A DNA stretch of 35,334 bases from Spirochaetaceae bacterium (lineage in GTDB: Bacteria; Spirochaetota; Spirochaetia; B11-G9): contig DAOWEB010000415.1 of NCBI GenBank assembly GCA_030638735.1, positions 1 to 35,334 of the forward strand. Reading direction: 5' to 3'. Every line of letters begins with the position of its first letter. Within the stretch, counting starts at the first letter, position 1. This document shows positions 25,401-34,741 of the stretch, one piece after another. The notes under the pieces were generated by a model, which made no database searches, was not told the DNA's origin, and saw nothing but the letters and a program-made list of their open reading frames with translations. The position numbers and the translations under genes are program-made.

Positions 25401-26138
25401 TGATTGAATAATTCCTGTATCATCGATGGTAACAATTCCGTCTACAGCCGTGTCCACAATTGAGTGCAATAGCTCACCGGTCTCCCACAATTCCCTGCTT
25501 AAGGATTTCTCACGTAAATAGCTGGAAGAGATCAGGGATATTACTATTGCAATTATTACGAGCGCCAGAATGGAACCTGATACAATAATAATAGAATTTA
25601 CACTTACTACAGTGCTGATCTCTTTCTGCTTTTGAGACAGCAAAACATGCTCTGTATCTGCCATTTCTTCCTGAAGGTTAATAATTGCTTTTGTAAGAGC
25701 ATTACATCTATCACAATCAACAGCATTTTTGGCAGCTTCAAGTCTGGATACATTATGCAGAGAAACAGACTCTTCAATCCTTGCAAACTTTTCATCAATT
25801 AACTCTTTCATAGATGCCAGGCGGTGCAGCTGGATGGGTTTATCGATAAACAGGAGGGTTAAACTCTGATGTATCTCTATAAGTCCGGACATTTCCCCAT
25901 AATAAGCCTGGAGATCCTTATCATTACCTGACAGTAAATAAGTTAGATGAAAAGTCTCTGCATTAGCTAAATAATGTAGGATACTATCCAAAACTTCCAT
26001 ATTCCTGAAGGTGATATCTGTCTTGTTGTTGAGCTCTTCAATCCTGGAAACACTTTGGAAACCAATAAACATAACAGTAAACAGCAGGACACTGGGAATT
26101 ATAAAAATAAACACACGTTTTTTATATGTCGAATTCAC
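22440..26138 (-). CDS. Hybrid sensor histidine kinase (CHASE3-like, PAS-PAS, HisKA-HATPase, REC-REC-Hpt)
   Basis: This 1232-residue membrane kinase has, in order: a membrane helix (about 9-28); a periplasmic helical CHASE3-like sensor containing an unusual CDRC; a second helix (about 182-205); two PAS domains, the first with DGIVTIDDTGIIQSFN and the second with GIWDWDLVEDLLVWDD; HisKA (FLANMSHEIRTPINAI); HATPase (NLISNAIKFTHDG, GTGLGLSIS); two receivers (Asp in MVIIDSREKGIDG, Asp in VLMDLQMPVMDG); and an Hpt domain (SRLAHTLKGVAGNLG). I choose GTG 26138, with GGGAG 7 bases upstream, over a GTG 27 bp earlier. Phosphate probably runs His-Asp-His to the REC-HD-GYP protein, linking an external signal to cyclic di-GMP. 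Confidence 0.94.
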   Translation of the reverse strand: MNSTYKKRVFIFIIPSVLLFTVMFIGFQSVSRIEELNNKTDITFRNMEVLDSILHYLANAETFHLTYLLSGNDKDLQAYYGEMSGLIEIHQSLTLLFIDKPIQLHRLASMKELIDEKFARIEESVSLHNVSRLEAAKNAVDCDRCNALTKAIINLQEEMADTEHVLLSQKQKEISTVVSVNSIIIVSGSILALVIIAIVISLISSSYLREKSLSRELWETGELLHSIVDTAVDGIVTIDDTGIIQSFNSGAERIFDYMAAEVIGNSLNMLIPDPIKDSHEQYVINYLHTGHNKTMESYSHEINALRRDGSLVPILVSLARMQVKGKTWSSAIIHDITKQKANEEHLQTLSERLRLATSSAEIGIWDWDLVEDLLVWDDTMYRLFGVAPEDFSGAYDAWQKCVHPEDLPAADAAVQAAIIGERDLDTDFRVVWPNGEIRIIKADAVVQRDESDGATHMIGINWDISILKQAVEEQKQAREEAEKANSAKSDFLANMSHEIRTPINAIIGLNRLLNNSLLSEKQKDYSSKINMASHNLLAIINDILDFSKIEAGMLIMESIEFDIDSILKSLGNISFQKSRDRGLEIIYDMDPDIPSFLVGDPGRLEQILLNLISNAIKFTHDGYIIISSQLIKKADKEVTLKFSVKDSGIGLSDENQAKLFQTYTQADTSTTREYGGTGLGLSISRKLVQMMGGKIGIKSKEGKGSTFFFTARFGYKAEEERAFLQPPVDLKGLRILVVDDIRDIRNIEREQLERFGFTVTTVSSSSRAINELHNALVSGKRYYDMVIIDSREKGIDGIKASKLIKNDPEIVQKPKIILTSTYISEETLNRQDKPYVSGLLSKPYSSSELLNTILNVFGKEFQPDHLTSSFNDRLPDGFENIKGARILLAEDNEINQMIATESLENAGFWVSIANDGLEAVEKVMESREGIPFDAVLMDLQMPVMDGFQAAREIRKEKNFTDLPIIALTADVVGDVKQRCLDAGMDNFVTKPFELSKLYSSLIECIKPAEREVFISESEHHRCTREAFEGHLSNLHGIDVVSGLHHVHQNYELYLKLLLRFKTKYSTFITEIGQSLAANDTELSTRLAHTLKGVAGNLGAEELYKAARGLEAAAKENDVEEIDKHLENTDKILREVLDSITEFEEVNREILSPEEERFMKPEEIVSELKKAEKLLSEYDADTVGIIERLGPSLISCGYKVETDTLFVRMSDYDFEGSLEIVERIIKSMEENNG

Positions 26139-26590
26139 AATAGATCTCCCTATTTGAACTGCCACACGTATGCTGCGAGGTATCTGAATTCAGTTCAAAA
26201 ATCTACAGGTTTGATGGGCAATTTCCAAAAAACGATTTATTTTACGAACATATTTGACAGAATATGGAAACCACAGGACAAAGAGATACATAATTTTTTA
26301 ATAGTTTCATTATAATAAACATTTCAAACCTTAATTAATATTAATCTAATTTAAAAGGAATATCAAATAAAATCCTATTTTATTATAAAATTTATCAATG
26401 ATCTTTTTGCGATGCAGATTATATTTACACGTTTTTGGCTATATTGCTCAGTTATTCTTTCTATAGGCTTGAAATATTAGATATATTAGATGTTATGGAA
26501 ATCAAAATAAACTAAAAATCAACACTTATCAAATAGCTTTCAATAAATGGAGCTTGTATATAAGTAATTCTTCTACTAAACTAAAATCGT
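26139..26590. other. Intergenic region between divergent signalling genes, with bipartite motif
   Basis: The region is AT-rich and separates the hybrid kinase from a plus-strand receiver gene. It must hold divergent promoters, but none stands out. At 26405-26447 lies the second copy of the bipartite motif. No open frame here looks real. Confidence 0.55.
26405..26447 (+). promoter_or_regulatory. Bipartite motif, copy 2 (TTTTGCGATG-N16-GTTTTTGGCTATATTGC)
   Basis: TTTTGCGATG (26405-26414), 16 bases, then GTTTTTGGCTATATTGC (26431-26447). It matches copy 1 (13661-13703, minus) at 26 of 27 block positions with the same spacing, while the gap sequences differ. Like copy 1 it points to a lone response-regulator gene, here 145 bp downstream. 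Confidence 0.55.
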
Positions 26591-26953
26591 ATGATAAATA
26601 TAATGGTAATTGATGATGATATAAATATTCGTTCTGCCCTATCAAGAGAATTACGTTTCCATGGTTTTAATATAATTCCAGCAGAAACAGGATTAATGGC
26701 TCTTAATAAACTGGAAAGCCAACCTATTGATTTGGTACTGGTAGATATTAGAATGCCCGTAATGGATGGTCTTGAATTTATAAGAAAAGTAGTTGTTGAA
26801 CACCCTCTTATACAAATTATTATTTTGTCAGGTACTGTAACAAAAGAGGTAATTGCATCCATAGCACCCTATAGAGATAATATTCTGGATGTAATAGCAA
26901 AACCATGGGATCAGGATGCATTGTTAGAATTAATTAAAGCTGCGACTTCTTAA
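26591..26953 (+). CDS. Single-domain response regulator (KPWD type)
   Basis: The 120-residue protein is one receiver: VIDDD acidic cluster, phospho-acceptor Asp in LVLVDIRMPVMDG, and the conserved Lys in AKPWDQDALL. The KPWD form of this last motif is shared with the receivers at 26934 and 32145 on the other strand, so the three belong to one subgroup. No ribosome-binding site is seen before the ATG. Its last 20 bp overlap tail-to-tail with the gene on the minus strand. It is the only plus-strand gene in the 20-35 kb part and may be a shared receiver for the kinases there. Confidence 0.85.
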   Translation: MINIMVIDDDINIRSALSRELRFHGFNIIPAETGLMALNKLESQPIDLVLVDIRMPVMDGLEFIRKVVVEHPLIQIIILSGTVTKEVIASIAPYRDNILDVIAKPWDQDALLELIKAATS

Positions 26954-28058
26954 GTTCCTGTACATCAGTATAGATGCTTTTAAGTATTTCGTCTGGTATT
27001 GTATAAAAAGAGTGATTAACAGGCATTTTATCACTCCACCAGAACAGTTCAATCAAGTTTCTAAGTTTTAAAGCCGTCTGCATCGATGGAGACTCATCCG
27101 TTTCCACTTTATCACAGTATTCCAGGAAATGTTCCGGTAATCGGCAAAGATGTAGAATAGTCCTGAATATTCCCCGCACACTATCGGAAGATTTGATGGG
27201 AATTCCATTATCTACCAGTGTTATCACCTGTTTGTTGTAAAGTCCTGTATCAATTTGTAATAAAAGGTAATTGTACAGATATATAAAGGGGAGATAAACT
27301 TTTAAAGGTTCTGTTTTTCCTGATCTGAACATCAATTTGAATATAGTACCATAATAAGATAAAAATATATCGGGCATTATTGAATAAGGTGAAGGTACAG
27401 AATAATCAGAAATAGGAATTTTTTGACTTAGATTCAGGATATTATCTGCACCAATTATATTTATTGCTTTATTCAGATCAAATTCAGACCTGGAACTAAA
27501 ATAATCTGAGCTCACAAGCCGTGCTACTCTAAAAAGAAGAAAAATATCAGACGAAATAATCTCTCCTAATTCTTCATTATGGGATTTACTTTTATCAATT
27601 AAATTAATCCTTTTAGATAACCCTGAAGTCATACTGAAAAAAGTATCAGAATTTATTTTTTCCCAGAGATCTCCATCCTCTATACTTTTCTTAATTTCAA
27701 TAAGTTCAGTAATTCTGGACAATAGTTTTTCATCATCCCATGGTTTGGGGAAAAAGGTCACTGCTGCACATGAAAACATAGTTTCCAGAACTACCTCTTT
27801 CTCTACATATCCACTCAACATAATTCGGATTACTTCAGGATACTTATCCCGGACAAAACTTAAGAGCTCAAACCCGTTCTCATCCGGCATCTTATAATCA
27901 CTGATTATCATATCTATTTGATTTCCAGTTAGAAACTGCTTTGCCTCCAGAGAGGAAGATACTATAACAATTTCATATGGATACTCAAAAAGCGTTCTTC
28001 TAAGGGCTTTTAAAATACTTTTTTCATCATCTACAAGAAGGATAACTATTTTATTCAT
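26934..28058 (-). CDS. Response regulator with degenerate HDOD-like output domain
   Basis: Residues 1-120 form a receiver: LVDDE, phospho-acceptor Asp in MIISDYKMPDENG, and FPKPWDDEKL. The rest (about 150-374) looks like an HDOD domain: IISSDIFLLFRVARLVSSDYF resembles the start of the domain, and FDLNKAINIIGADNILNLS the motif after it. HDOD domains are found in two-component and motility regulators, but have no known catalysis. The similarity is weak, so the assignment is tentative. It is the last gene of the minus-strand operon, its start overlapping the upstream stop by 8 bp with AAGGAG in front. Confidence 0.8.
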   Translation of the reverse strand: MNKIVILLVDDEKSILKALRRTLFEYPYEIVIVSSSLEAKQFLTGNQIDMIISDYKMPDENGFELLSFVRDKYPEVIRIMLSGYVEKEVVLETMFSCAAVTFFPKPWDDEKLLSRITELIEIKKSIEDGDLWEKINSDTFFSMTSGLSKRINLIDKSKSHNEELGEIISSDIFLLFRVARLVSSDYFSSRSEFDLNKAINIIGADNILNLSQKIPISDYSVPSPYSIMPDIFLSYYGTIFKLMFRSGKTEPLKVYLPFIYLYNYLLLQIDTGLYNKQVITLVDNGIPIKSSDSVRGIFRTILHLCRLPEHFLEYCDKVETDESPSMQTALKLRNLIELFWWSDKMPVNHSFYTIPDEILKSIYTDVQELKKSQL

Positions 28059-30585
28059 TTACAACTTCTCCTTCACTTTCTGCTACAATTGGTAATTTAA
28101 AGGTAATAACTGCGCCGCCATTTATGTCATTCTTTGCATAGATAACTCCATTATGTTTTTTAACAATAATATCATAGGATATATGCAAGCCCAGCCCTGT
28201 TCCTTCTCCAACCGGTTTGGTTGTAAAAAACGGCTCAAATATAGTATCAATTATTTCTTCAGGAATACCTGGTCCTGAATCCTTAATATCACAGCAAATG
28301 TAATCGTCTTCCTGGTAAGTGTTTATATAAATAGTACCTTTAGATCCCTTACCTTCATATTTTATCGCATGGGCTGCATTAATAATTAGATTCAAAATTA
28401 CCTGATTAATTTCACTGCTGTTGCACATTGTTTTTGGTATATCTCTAAAATCTGTTTTAGTTTCTGCTATATACTTAATTTCGTTTCGGGCAATAATCAG
28501 GGTTGTCCGAATTGCTTCATTCAGGTCGTAAACATTTATCGCCTGCATCTGATCAACTCTTGAAAAACTCCTTAAGCTGTTAACAATATTTATAACACGA
28601 TCGAATCCATCATAGGATTCTTTAAGAAGTTCATTCATATCCTCCATAATAAAATCAATTTTATGTTCAGACATAATATCTTTGAGATAATCCTGATTCA
28701 GATCTTTGTTTGAATATAAAGATTCGATCATCGAATGGATATGATCTCTATATTTACCCATAGTTCTGAAATTACTATAAACAAATCCTATAGGATTATT
28801 AATTTCATGGGCCACACCGGCAGCAAGCCTTCCGATGGATGCAAGTTTTTCTTCCTGAACAAGTGAGCCTTGAGTCTGAATCAACTCAGTGTTAATTTTC
28901 CTGAGCTTTTCTTCAGACTCTACTTTTTCTGATATATCCTCAATTATCGCGATATAACCTGTAATATTATTTTCTTTATTCTTAATGGGAGAAACAGATG
29001 TAAGTTCCCACAAAAGACGGCCGTCTTTACACTTATTTTCAAATGTTCCCCGCCAGGTTTTCCCTGATAAAAGATGATCCCACATTTCAAAGTAAAATTC
29101 ATCATTCCGGAGGCCGGATTTCAGTATTCTCAGGTCCTTACCTATAGCTTCTTTGGAACTGTATCCTGTAGTCTCAGTGAACATAGGATTAACATAGTTT
29201 ACTTTGCCTTCTGTATCAGTAATTATAATTGTAGAGGGGTTCTGCTCTATTGCCTGTCTGTATATCCTGATTTTACGTTCACGTATGGACTTAACAATTG
29301 CCATGGTAATTATGTCACCAATAACATTAAAAATGGAAACTTTCTTTCTGCCAGGCAGTGTACTCTTGTTCATGGTGATCCATAAGACGCCTAACTGTTT
29401 GTCTTTTTTTATAATCGGGATTATCAAAAAACTAAATTCCTTTACAGACTCAAGGTACTTTTCCATTTCCTGACTTAAGCTGACAGTAGAACCTTCCTCT
29501 GAAACCAGATATCCCGTTTCCTTTATTTTCATTAAATCCTTAAAAACTGATTCATCAGGGGACACAGATAATAGTTTATCTTCCGGGGTCCAGGAAGTTC
29601 GTCTGCATGATTCAATATGATTTTCGTTGTTCCACAATAAAATCTGACAGAAATCTGAACCAAAATAGCTGCCTATTTGATTCAACAAATCATGGAAAAG
29701 AATACTGATTTTCTCATCTGAATATTTTACTAAAAGCTGTAAAATTCCATTAAGCATCCCCCTCAATTTAAGCTGATCATTAAGTTCTGCCTCAAAAGAA
29801 AAGCGCTGCAGTGCAAGAGAGATTTGCTGGGCTACTACAGAAAAAGTGTTTATTTCATCGATAGTAAAAGGGAAGCTCTCTACATGACTATCCAGAACCA
29901 GATAGATCTCAATCATATCACCTGTTTTATAATTTTTTGAAAGAGATTCACTTAAAACCCATTGGCTTTCTCTGAAATTCTCAGATTCATAAATTATTGT
30001 ATTATATGTAATTCTGGTGCTTATATAGTCAGACATACTGAATGCACTGGGAATGAGGGGAAGTGTGTCCTTAATAAGCTCTTCCACATCTGTTCGCTTG
30101 TTAATTAGTTGGGATATTTTAAAAAATGTATCCAGTTCTCTTATCTGATCCAGAAGCTTTATTTTTGATATTTCAAGATTCTTCTCACTTTCAAGTTTTT
30201 TCTGTTCCAGGTGAATTCGTTTAACTGCAATGTTAATAAGGACTTTTAAAGTCTGAATACGAAAAGGTTTAAACAACAATCCATAGGGTTCGGCCTCCTC
30301 TATTCTTTCTACAGTTTCATCATCCATTCCTCCGGTTACAAAGATAACAGCTATTTGAAAACTTTCACTAAAAATCTTTGCAAGTTCAATACCGGAAAAA
30401 CGTTCTTCCAGAGAAATATCCATTAAAATAATATCCGGTTTAATCTCTTCTACCCGATCCAGAGCTTCTTCAGCGCTTAGGCAATATGAAATATTTTCAA
30501 ATCCATATTTTTCCAGCCCTCTTTTAATAAAATTAACTGTAATAATTTCATCTTCAACTATTAAAATGGAAATATCACTATTCAT
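28051..30585 (-). CDS. Response-regulator histidine kinase (REC-GAF-GAF-PAS-HisKA-HATPase)
   Basis: This 844-residue soluble kinase has no membrane segments. Order: receiver (1-125) with Asp in [14 protein letters not shown]; two GAF-like regions (about 150-265 and 270-415); PAS (about 430-545) with [17 protein letters not shown]; HisKA with phospho-His in [14 protein letters not shown]; and HATPase ending [15 protein letters not shown]. The N-terminal receiver makes its activity depend on an upstream phosphodonor. It shares its kinase type and several motifs with the next gene upstream (30578), suggesting duplication. The start overlaps that gene by 8 bp with AGGAGG upstream. Confidence 0.93.
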   Translation of the reverse strand: MNSDISILIVEDEIITVNFIKRGLEKYGFENISYCLSAEEALDRVEEIKPDIILMDISLEERFSGIELAKIFSESFQIAVIFVTGGMDDETVERIEEAEPYGLLFKPFRIQTLKVLINIAVKRIHLEQKKLESEKNLEISKIKLLDQIRELDTFFKISQLINKRTDVEELIKDTLPLIPSAFSMSDYISTRITYNTIIYESENFRESQWVLSESLSKNYKTGDMIEIYLVLDSHVESFPFTIDEINTFSVVAQQISLALQRFSFEAELNDQLKLRGMLNGILQLLVKYSDEKISILFHDLLNQIGSYFGSDFCQILLWNNENHIESCRRTSWTPEDKLLSVSPDESVFKDLMKIKETGYLVSEEGSTVSLSQEMEKYLESVKEFSFLIIPIIKKDKQLGVLWITMNKSTLPGRKKVSIFNVIGDIITMAIVKSIRERKIRIYRQAIEQNPSTIIITDTEGKVNYVNPMFTETTGYSSKEAIGKDLRILKSGLRNDEFYFEMWDHLLSGKTWRGTFENKCKDGRLLWELTSVSPIKNKENNITGYIAIIEDISEKVESEEKLRKINTELIQTQGSLVQEEKLASIGRLAAGVAHEINNPIGFVYSNFRTMGKYRDHIHSMIESLYSNKDLNQDYLKDIMSEHKIDFIMEDMNELLKESYDGFDRVINIVNSLRSFSRVDQMQAINVYDLNEAIRTTLIIARNEIKYIAETKTDFRDIPKTMCNSSEINQVILNLIINAAHAIKYEGKGSKGTIYINTYQEDDYICCDIKDSGPGIPEEIIDTIFEPFFTTKPVGEGTGLGLHISYDIIVKKHNGVIYAKNDINGGAVITFKLPIVAESEGEVVNE

Positions 30586-31786
30586 TTACACCTCCTGGAA
30601 GAATAAAACTAAACTTAGCTCCACACTTCTCAAGATTTTCAAACCAAATTTTACCCTGATGTTTTTGTACTATTATGTCATAACATAAACTAAGCCCAAG
30701 GCCTGTTCCTTTTCCAACCTCTTTAGTTGTAAAAAACGGATCAAATATTTTGTGGGCAACAGAGGCATCAATTCCTGGCCCAGTATCAGATACACTGAAT
30801 TTTACAGAATTATTTTCCTTTATAGTTTCAATAATTATCTTACCACGATCTTTTGAACCAATCATTTCTATTGCATTTGCAGCATTGACAATCAGGTTTA
30901 GCAAAACCTGATTTATTGAATCACCATTACAAAAAACCATGGGTATTTCACCTAACTCCAGTTTTACATCTGCAATATATTTATACTGTAGTTTTGCTAT
31001 ATTAAGAGTATCCAGTACTGCCTGATTTAAATCAAAATCAGTTTTAAAATCTTCATCTCCCATTCGTGCAAAACGCTTCAAACTGTTGGTTATTGTGGCT
31101 ATACGATTAAGTCCATCTTCATTTTCTTCTATAATATCTTTTATATCGGATAGTATAAAATCAATTTTATCTGCATTTTCAATTTCTTTCAGGGGATAAT
31201 TATTACTAATTTTTGTAAAAGTATCCGTCATCATTTCCAGGTATTTTTTTAATGACCTGGAATTGCTCTTTATAAAACCAAGAGGATTGTTTATTTCATG
31301 TGCAACACCTGCTGCAAGTTCTCCAATGGTTGCCATTTTTTCCTGCTGTGCCATTGTATTATAGGCATCCTGCAGTTTTTGATTAGTATCAGCTAATTCC
31401 AAATTCAATCTGGCTGTCATTAAGTTTAAATTTATAAATTCAGAAATATCATTTATTAGACCATATATTATCTGTTCTCCATTATCATCCTTTTGTATAT
31501 AACCATACTCATGACCTGTAATAAGTCTACTATCTTTACCTAACATTCTTATTTCAATATCAAATATCGTTTTTCCGGATAACAGGATAGAATCCAGTTC
31601 ATTTTTATCTTCGGGATTAGCATAAAACTGTATTAAATTTATTCCTTCCAAAATATCTGTAGGACTTATTTCAAGAAGCCTTTGACCAAAGGGATTAAGA
31701 TAAAGAATTGTCCCATCTTTTTTACTTACATAAAATAAAATACTACTGTCATTAATTAAACTGTTAAACCCGACACTGTAATCCAT
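30578..31786 (-). CDS. PAS-domain histidine kinase
   Basis: The 402-residue soluble kinase has an N-terminal PAS domain (about 10-115) with DGTILYLNPFGQRLLEIS. A helical linker follows, then HisKA with phospho-His in [14 protein letters not shown] and HATPase with NLIVNAANAIEMIG and GKGTGLGLSLCYDII. No receiver is attached, so it must act on separate receivers, probably those encoded in this operon. It starts at the stop of the STAS gene (TAATG), with AGGAG upstream. Confidence 0.93.
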   Translation of the reverse strand: MDYSVGFNSLINDSSILFYVSKKDGTILYLNPFGQRLLEISPTDILEGINLIQFYANPEDKNELDSILLSGKTIFDIEIRMLGKDSRLITGHEYGYIQKDDNGEQIIYGLINDISEFINLNLMTARLNLELADTNQKLQDAYNTMAQQEKMATIGELAAGVAHEINNPLGFIKSNSRSLKKYLEMMTDTFTKISNNYPLKEIENADKIDFILSDIKDIIEENEDGLNRIATITNSLKRFARMGDEDFKTDFDLNQAVLDTLNIAKLQYKYIADVKLELGEIPMVFCNGDSINQVLLNLIVNAANAIEMIGSKDRGKIIIETIKENNSVKFSVSDTGPGIDASVAHKIFDPFFTTKEVGKGTGLGLSLCYDIIVQKHQGKIWFENLEKCGAKFSFILPGGVNE

Positions 31787-32145
31787 TATTTCTCCTGTAT
31801 AAAGTTAAAAAAAGCAGTGAAGCCGAGCAGTTCCAAAATACTCATAACCTTGGGCTGCATATTTTTAATAAATAATTTCATACTTCTTTTTTTACTGTTT
31901 ACAAGAATTGTTGTAAACGCTCCTATTCCAGTTGAAGAAACATAGTAAAGTTCAGACATTGCAAGAATTAGTTCACAACCGGAAGGAGAAGAATCTATAA
32001 GCTTAGTCATATAATCTAAAAAATGTATTGAATTAGTTGTTTCCAATCTTCCTTTTACATTTACAGTAACTTTGTTTTCTACAGTTCTATCTGTGTTTAA
32101 AAATAATCCATCGTATTCTATTGTTTCACTTACATTTCCAGTCAT
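31786..32145 (-). CDS. STAS-domain anti-sigma factor antagonist-like protein
   Basis: The 119-residue protein is a single STAS domain of the RsbV/SpoIIAA type. ELYYVSSTGIGAFTTI holds the Ser expected to be phosphorylated by an RsbW-type kinase. Its start overlaps the stop of the REC-PP2C gene by 1 bp (TAATG), and its own stop overlaps the next start in the same way. The PP2C partner should dephosphorylate it, but no RsbW-type kinase lies in this cluster; the nearest is the fused kinase-STAS protein at 10707, or the phosphate may come from elsewhere. Confidence 0.9.
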   Translation of the reverse strand: MTGNVSETIEYDGLFLNTDRTVENKVTVNVKGRLETTNSIHFLDYMTKLIDSSPSGCELILAMSELYYVSSTGIGAFTTILVNSKKRSMKLFIKNMQPKVMSILELLGFTAFFNFIQEK

Positions 32146-33302
32146 TAGTTTATCCTTACAGACAGAAGTGTTATATCATCATAGAAAACACCTTCCATAC
32201 TTTCCTTTCTAAAAGTTTCTATAATTTCTTTCGGAGTTGAATTTCTACCGGTTTCATCAAGTAGTATTTTGCCTGTAATTTCTTTTGTTAAATTGCTCTT
32301 ATTATCGCCAACTTCAATTAGCCCATCTGTAAACATATAGACATAGTCACCTTTTTCAATCTTAAAAGACTTATTTTTATATTCAGCTTCATCGCTGATA
32401 TTAAGACAAAGACCCTCATCATGTATGGGATAAAACTTCGTACCCCGAACAAGATAAAAGTGAGATTGTCCTGCATTTGAAAAAATAATCTTTTTTCCCG
32501 CCGTATTAATTACAAGCGCTACAAATGTAATAAGCATGTCAGGAAACTGACTGAGTTCTTTGGATATTCTTATATTCAGCCATCTAAGAAAATCTGCAGG
32601 AGATATGCCGTTTTTTTGATGATCTCTGATATATTCGCTGTAAATTATTGTTTTAAGAATAGTTGTTATAAAGGCTGCTTTTAAGCCATGCCCGGCAACA
32701 TCTCCCAATAGGACCAGACAATTGCCATCCTGAAGCGGAATAATATCGTAGTAGTCGCCTCCACAATAGAGCATTGGTAGAGGCTGGTATTCAATTTCGA
32801 ATTTTATTCCCACCAATTCGGGTACATCCCGTTGGAGTAGTTTTTTCTGAAGCTCCCCTCCCCATTTTAATTCTTCCTCAAGCATATGCAGGTACTTTGT
32901 TTTTTCTTCTTTTAGTTTTGCCAGGTCGTAGGCTTTACCTATTTCTGTTAAAAGATATTTTTCATCCCATGGTTTAAGTATGTATGCGAAAATGCCGGAC
33001 TTAACGGCCTTCATAATCTCTTCGACCTCTGAATAACCTGTAAGGAGAATGGTAATTATATCCGGATACTTGTCTCTGATTTTAAGAAGAAGATCGCTCC
33101 CCAGCATTTCCGGCATACGTAAATCGGAAATAACAAGAAAAACTTCTTTTTCTATATCCAGAGCAGCAAAAGCCTCTACAGGATTTGTAAAGCTTATAAT
33201 CTCTATCCTGGAATCAGAACACCAGTCAAATAATTCTCTCTTCAGGGAGTTAAGAATACTCTGCTCATCGTCTACAAGCATAATTTTTTTCATATCAGTC
33301 AT
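32145..33302 (-). CDS. Response regulator with PP2C (RsbU-type) phosphatase output
   Basis: The 385-residue protein has a receiver (1-125; phospho-acceptor Asp in VISDLRMPEMLG, KPWDEKYLL) and a helical linker. A PP2C domain starts at about 165 with CGGDYYDIIPL, LGDVAGHGLKAAF and YDDITLLSVRI. It should dephosphorylate the STAS protein encoded directly downstream. It resembles the chemotaxis-operon REC-PP2C protein in plan, but its receiver is of the KPWD subgroup. The start lies 20 bp after the stop of the upstream kinase gene. Confidence 0.92.
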   Translation of the reverse strand: MTDMKKIMLVDDEQSILNSLKRELFDWCSDSRIEIISFTNPVEAFAALDIEKEVFLVISDLRMPEMLGSDLLLKIRDKYPDIITILLTGYSEVEEIMKAVKSGIFAYILKPWDEKYLLTEIGKAYDLAKLKEEKTKYLHMLEEELKWGGELQKKLLQRDVPELVGIKFEIEYQPLPMLYCGGDYYDIIPLQDGNCLVLLGDVAGHGLKAAFITTILKTIIYSEYIRDHQKNGISPADFLRWLNIRISKELSQFPDMLITFVALVINTAGKKIIFSNAGQSHFYLVRGTKFYPIHDEGLCLNISDEAEYKNKSFKIEKGDYVYMFTDGLIEVGDNKSNLTKEITGKILLDETGRNSTPKEIIETFRKESMEGVFYDDITLLSVRIN

Positions 33303-33322
33303 ACTACCCTTTCCTTCAGAAA

Positions 33323-34738
33323 TTAAAATCTCTTCCTGTCATTAATTCTTTTAAATTTTATCCTTACTGTGGTTCCATTATCCCTGGTGATATCTACTGT
33401 ACCACTCAGTTGGCCGGCCGCCAGCATATAGACTAAACTAAAACCTGTAGTATCTGAATTTTTGGGTACTATGGATTCAGGGATCCCTACTCCATTATCT
33501 TTAACCATAAGTGTTATTTCATTAGATTCATCTTCAGACAAACTTACATAGACAGATCCCTTACCATCCGGATATGCATGTCTTATACAGTTTGAGAGAA
33601 GTTCACCCACAATAAGGGCACCTGGCTGAGCAAGATCCAGACCAAAATCAGGAACATCTGCTTCTATATGGAGATCAATGTTCCCGCAGAACACTATTAA
33701 AGAATCACAAAGTGTGCTGAATATGTGTGAGACAACGTTTTTAAAGTTAATTGCAGAAAAAGAACGTTCCTGGTAGATATCATTATGGATAGCCGACATG
33801 GCGCCAACTCTCGCCTGAGCTATTGCAAGAACATCCTTCTCTACCTGTAGATCGCTGCATTCTATCTGCATGTTAAAAAGGCTTACCATTATCTGCATGT
33901 TGTTGTTTACACGATGGTAGATTTCCTGAAGAAGGAGTTCTTTTTCTTTAAGGTCCTCTTCAATTTGTTTCTGATCTTTAACTCTTTGGGTAATATCATT
34001 CATTATAGTAATAAGGCCTACTACTTCACCTTCAGAATCTCTGTAACGAGCAAAGCTTGAAGAAACGTAGAATATTTCACCATTTTTTTTTCTATTTTTA
34101 AATTTTTTTTCCTTAATATTTCCATTTAATGAATCTTGTAAAATTAATTTATGCTCTTCTTTTGATATTCCCGGAGCACTAATAATATTCAGTTCTTTAC
34201 CAATTATTTCTTCTGGTGTGTATTCTGTTAAGCTGATAAATGCAGGATTAACATATCCAATTATCCCTGTATTATCCATTAGAATTATAGCATTAGGACT
34301 TTGGTCTACAACAGTAGATAATTTTCTAATCTCATCCTGTGCTTTTTGTTTCTCTATCTTTACTTTCTTATTTTCAAGAGCAGAAATAACCGCCAGTCCC
34401 AACCGATTCATATTATCCTTAAGGATATAGTCTATAGCACCCGCTTTCATGCAGTTAACTGCTGTCCTTTCATTTATGGATCCGGTAACAATAATAACAG
34501 GAATATCCGGAGAATGCTCAAGGACATACTTTAGCGCAGACATTCCGTCATAGGTCGGCAGGCTGTAGTCGGATAAGATAAGATCCGGCTTAAATTCATC
34601 AATCAGCCTTTTAAAATCGACTTCGTTATCTGTACATATAAAATCGCAGAGAATATCTGCGACCCGAACCTGGTCCATAATCAGTTCTGCATCAGTTTCT
34701 AGGTCTTCCAGTATTAGAAATTTATAATCTGTGCACAT
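33323..34738 (-). CDS. Histidine kinase with receiver, PAS and HisKA_2 domains
   Basis: The 471-residue soluble protein begins with a receiver (1-125; Asp in LILSDYSLPTYDGMSA). PAS follows (about 140-260; AIILMDNTGIIGYVNPAF). The C-terminal kinase has the HisKA_2 form, with phospho-His in LLQEIYHRVNNNMQIM, and an HATPase with GELLSNCIRHAYPDG and VKDNGVGIP. This kinase class is common where a receiver accompanies it. Asp/Lys positions (LKDN) look intact. It starts 3 bp after the upstream gene, with GAGGA in front, so the operon continues. Confidence 0.92.
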   Translation of the reverse strand: MCTDYKFLILEDLETDAELIMDQVRVADILCDFICTDNEVDFKRLIDEFKPDLILSDYSLPTYDGMSALKYVLEHSPDIPVIIVTGSINERTAVNCMKAGAIDYILKDNMNRLGLAVISALENKKVKIEKQKAQDEIRKLSTVVDQSPNAIILMDNTGIIGYVNPAFISLTEYTPEEIIGKELNIISAPGISKEEHKLILQDSLNGNIKEKKFKNRKKNGEIFYVSSSFARYRDSEGEVVGLITIMNDITQRVKDQKQIEEDLKEKELLLQEIYHRVNNNMQIMVSLFNMQIECSDLQVEKDVLAIAQARVGAMSAIHNDIYQERSFSAINFKNVVSHIFSTLCDSLIVFCGNIDLHIEADVPDFGLDLAQPGALIVGELLSNCIRHAYPDGKGSVYVSLSEDESNEITLMVKDNGVGIPESIVPKNSDTTGFSLVYMLAAGQLSGTVDITRDNGTTVRIKFKRINDRKRF

Positions 34739-34741
34739 TTT

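Noticed and set aside
26139-26165. Earlier GTG start of the hybrid kinase
   Set aside because: The GTG at 26138 has GGGAG at the right spacing; the earlier one has none.
26405-26447. The bipartite motif as a cyclic di-GMP riboswitch
   Set aside because: The conserved loops of the known c-di-GMP riboswitch classes are not recognisable and no pairing between the two blocks is evident.
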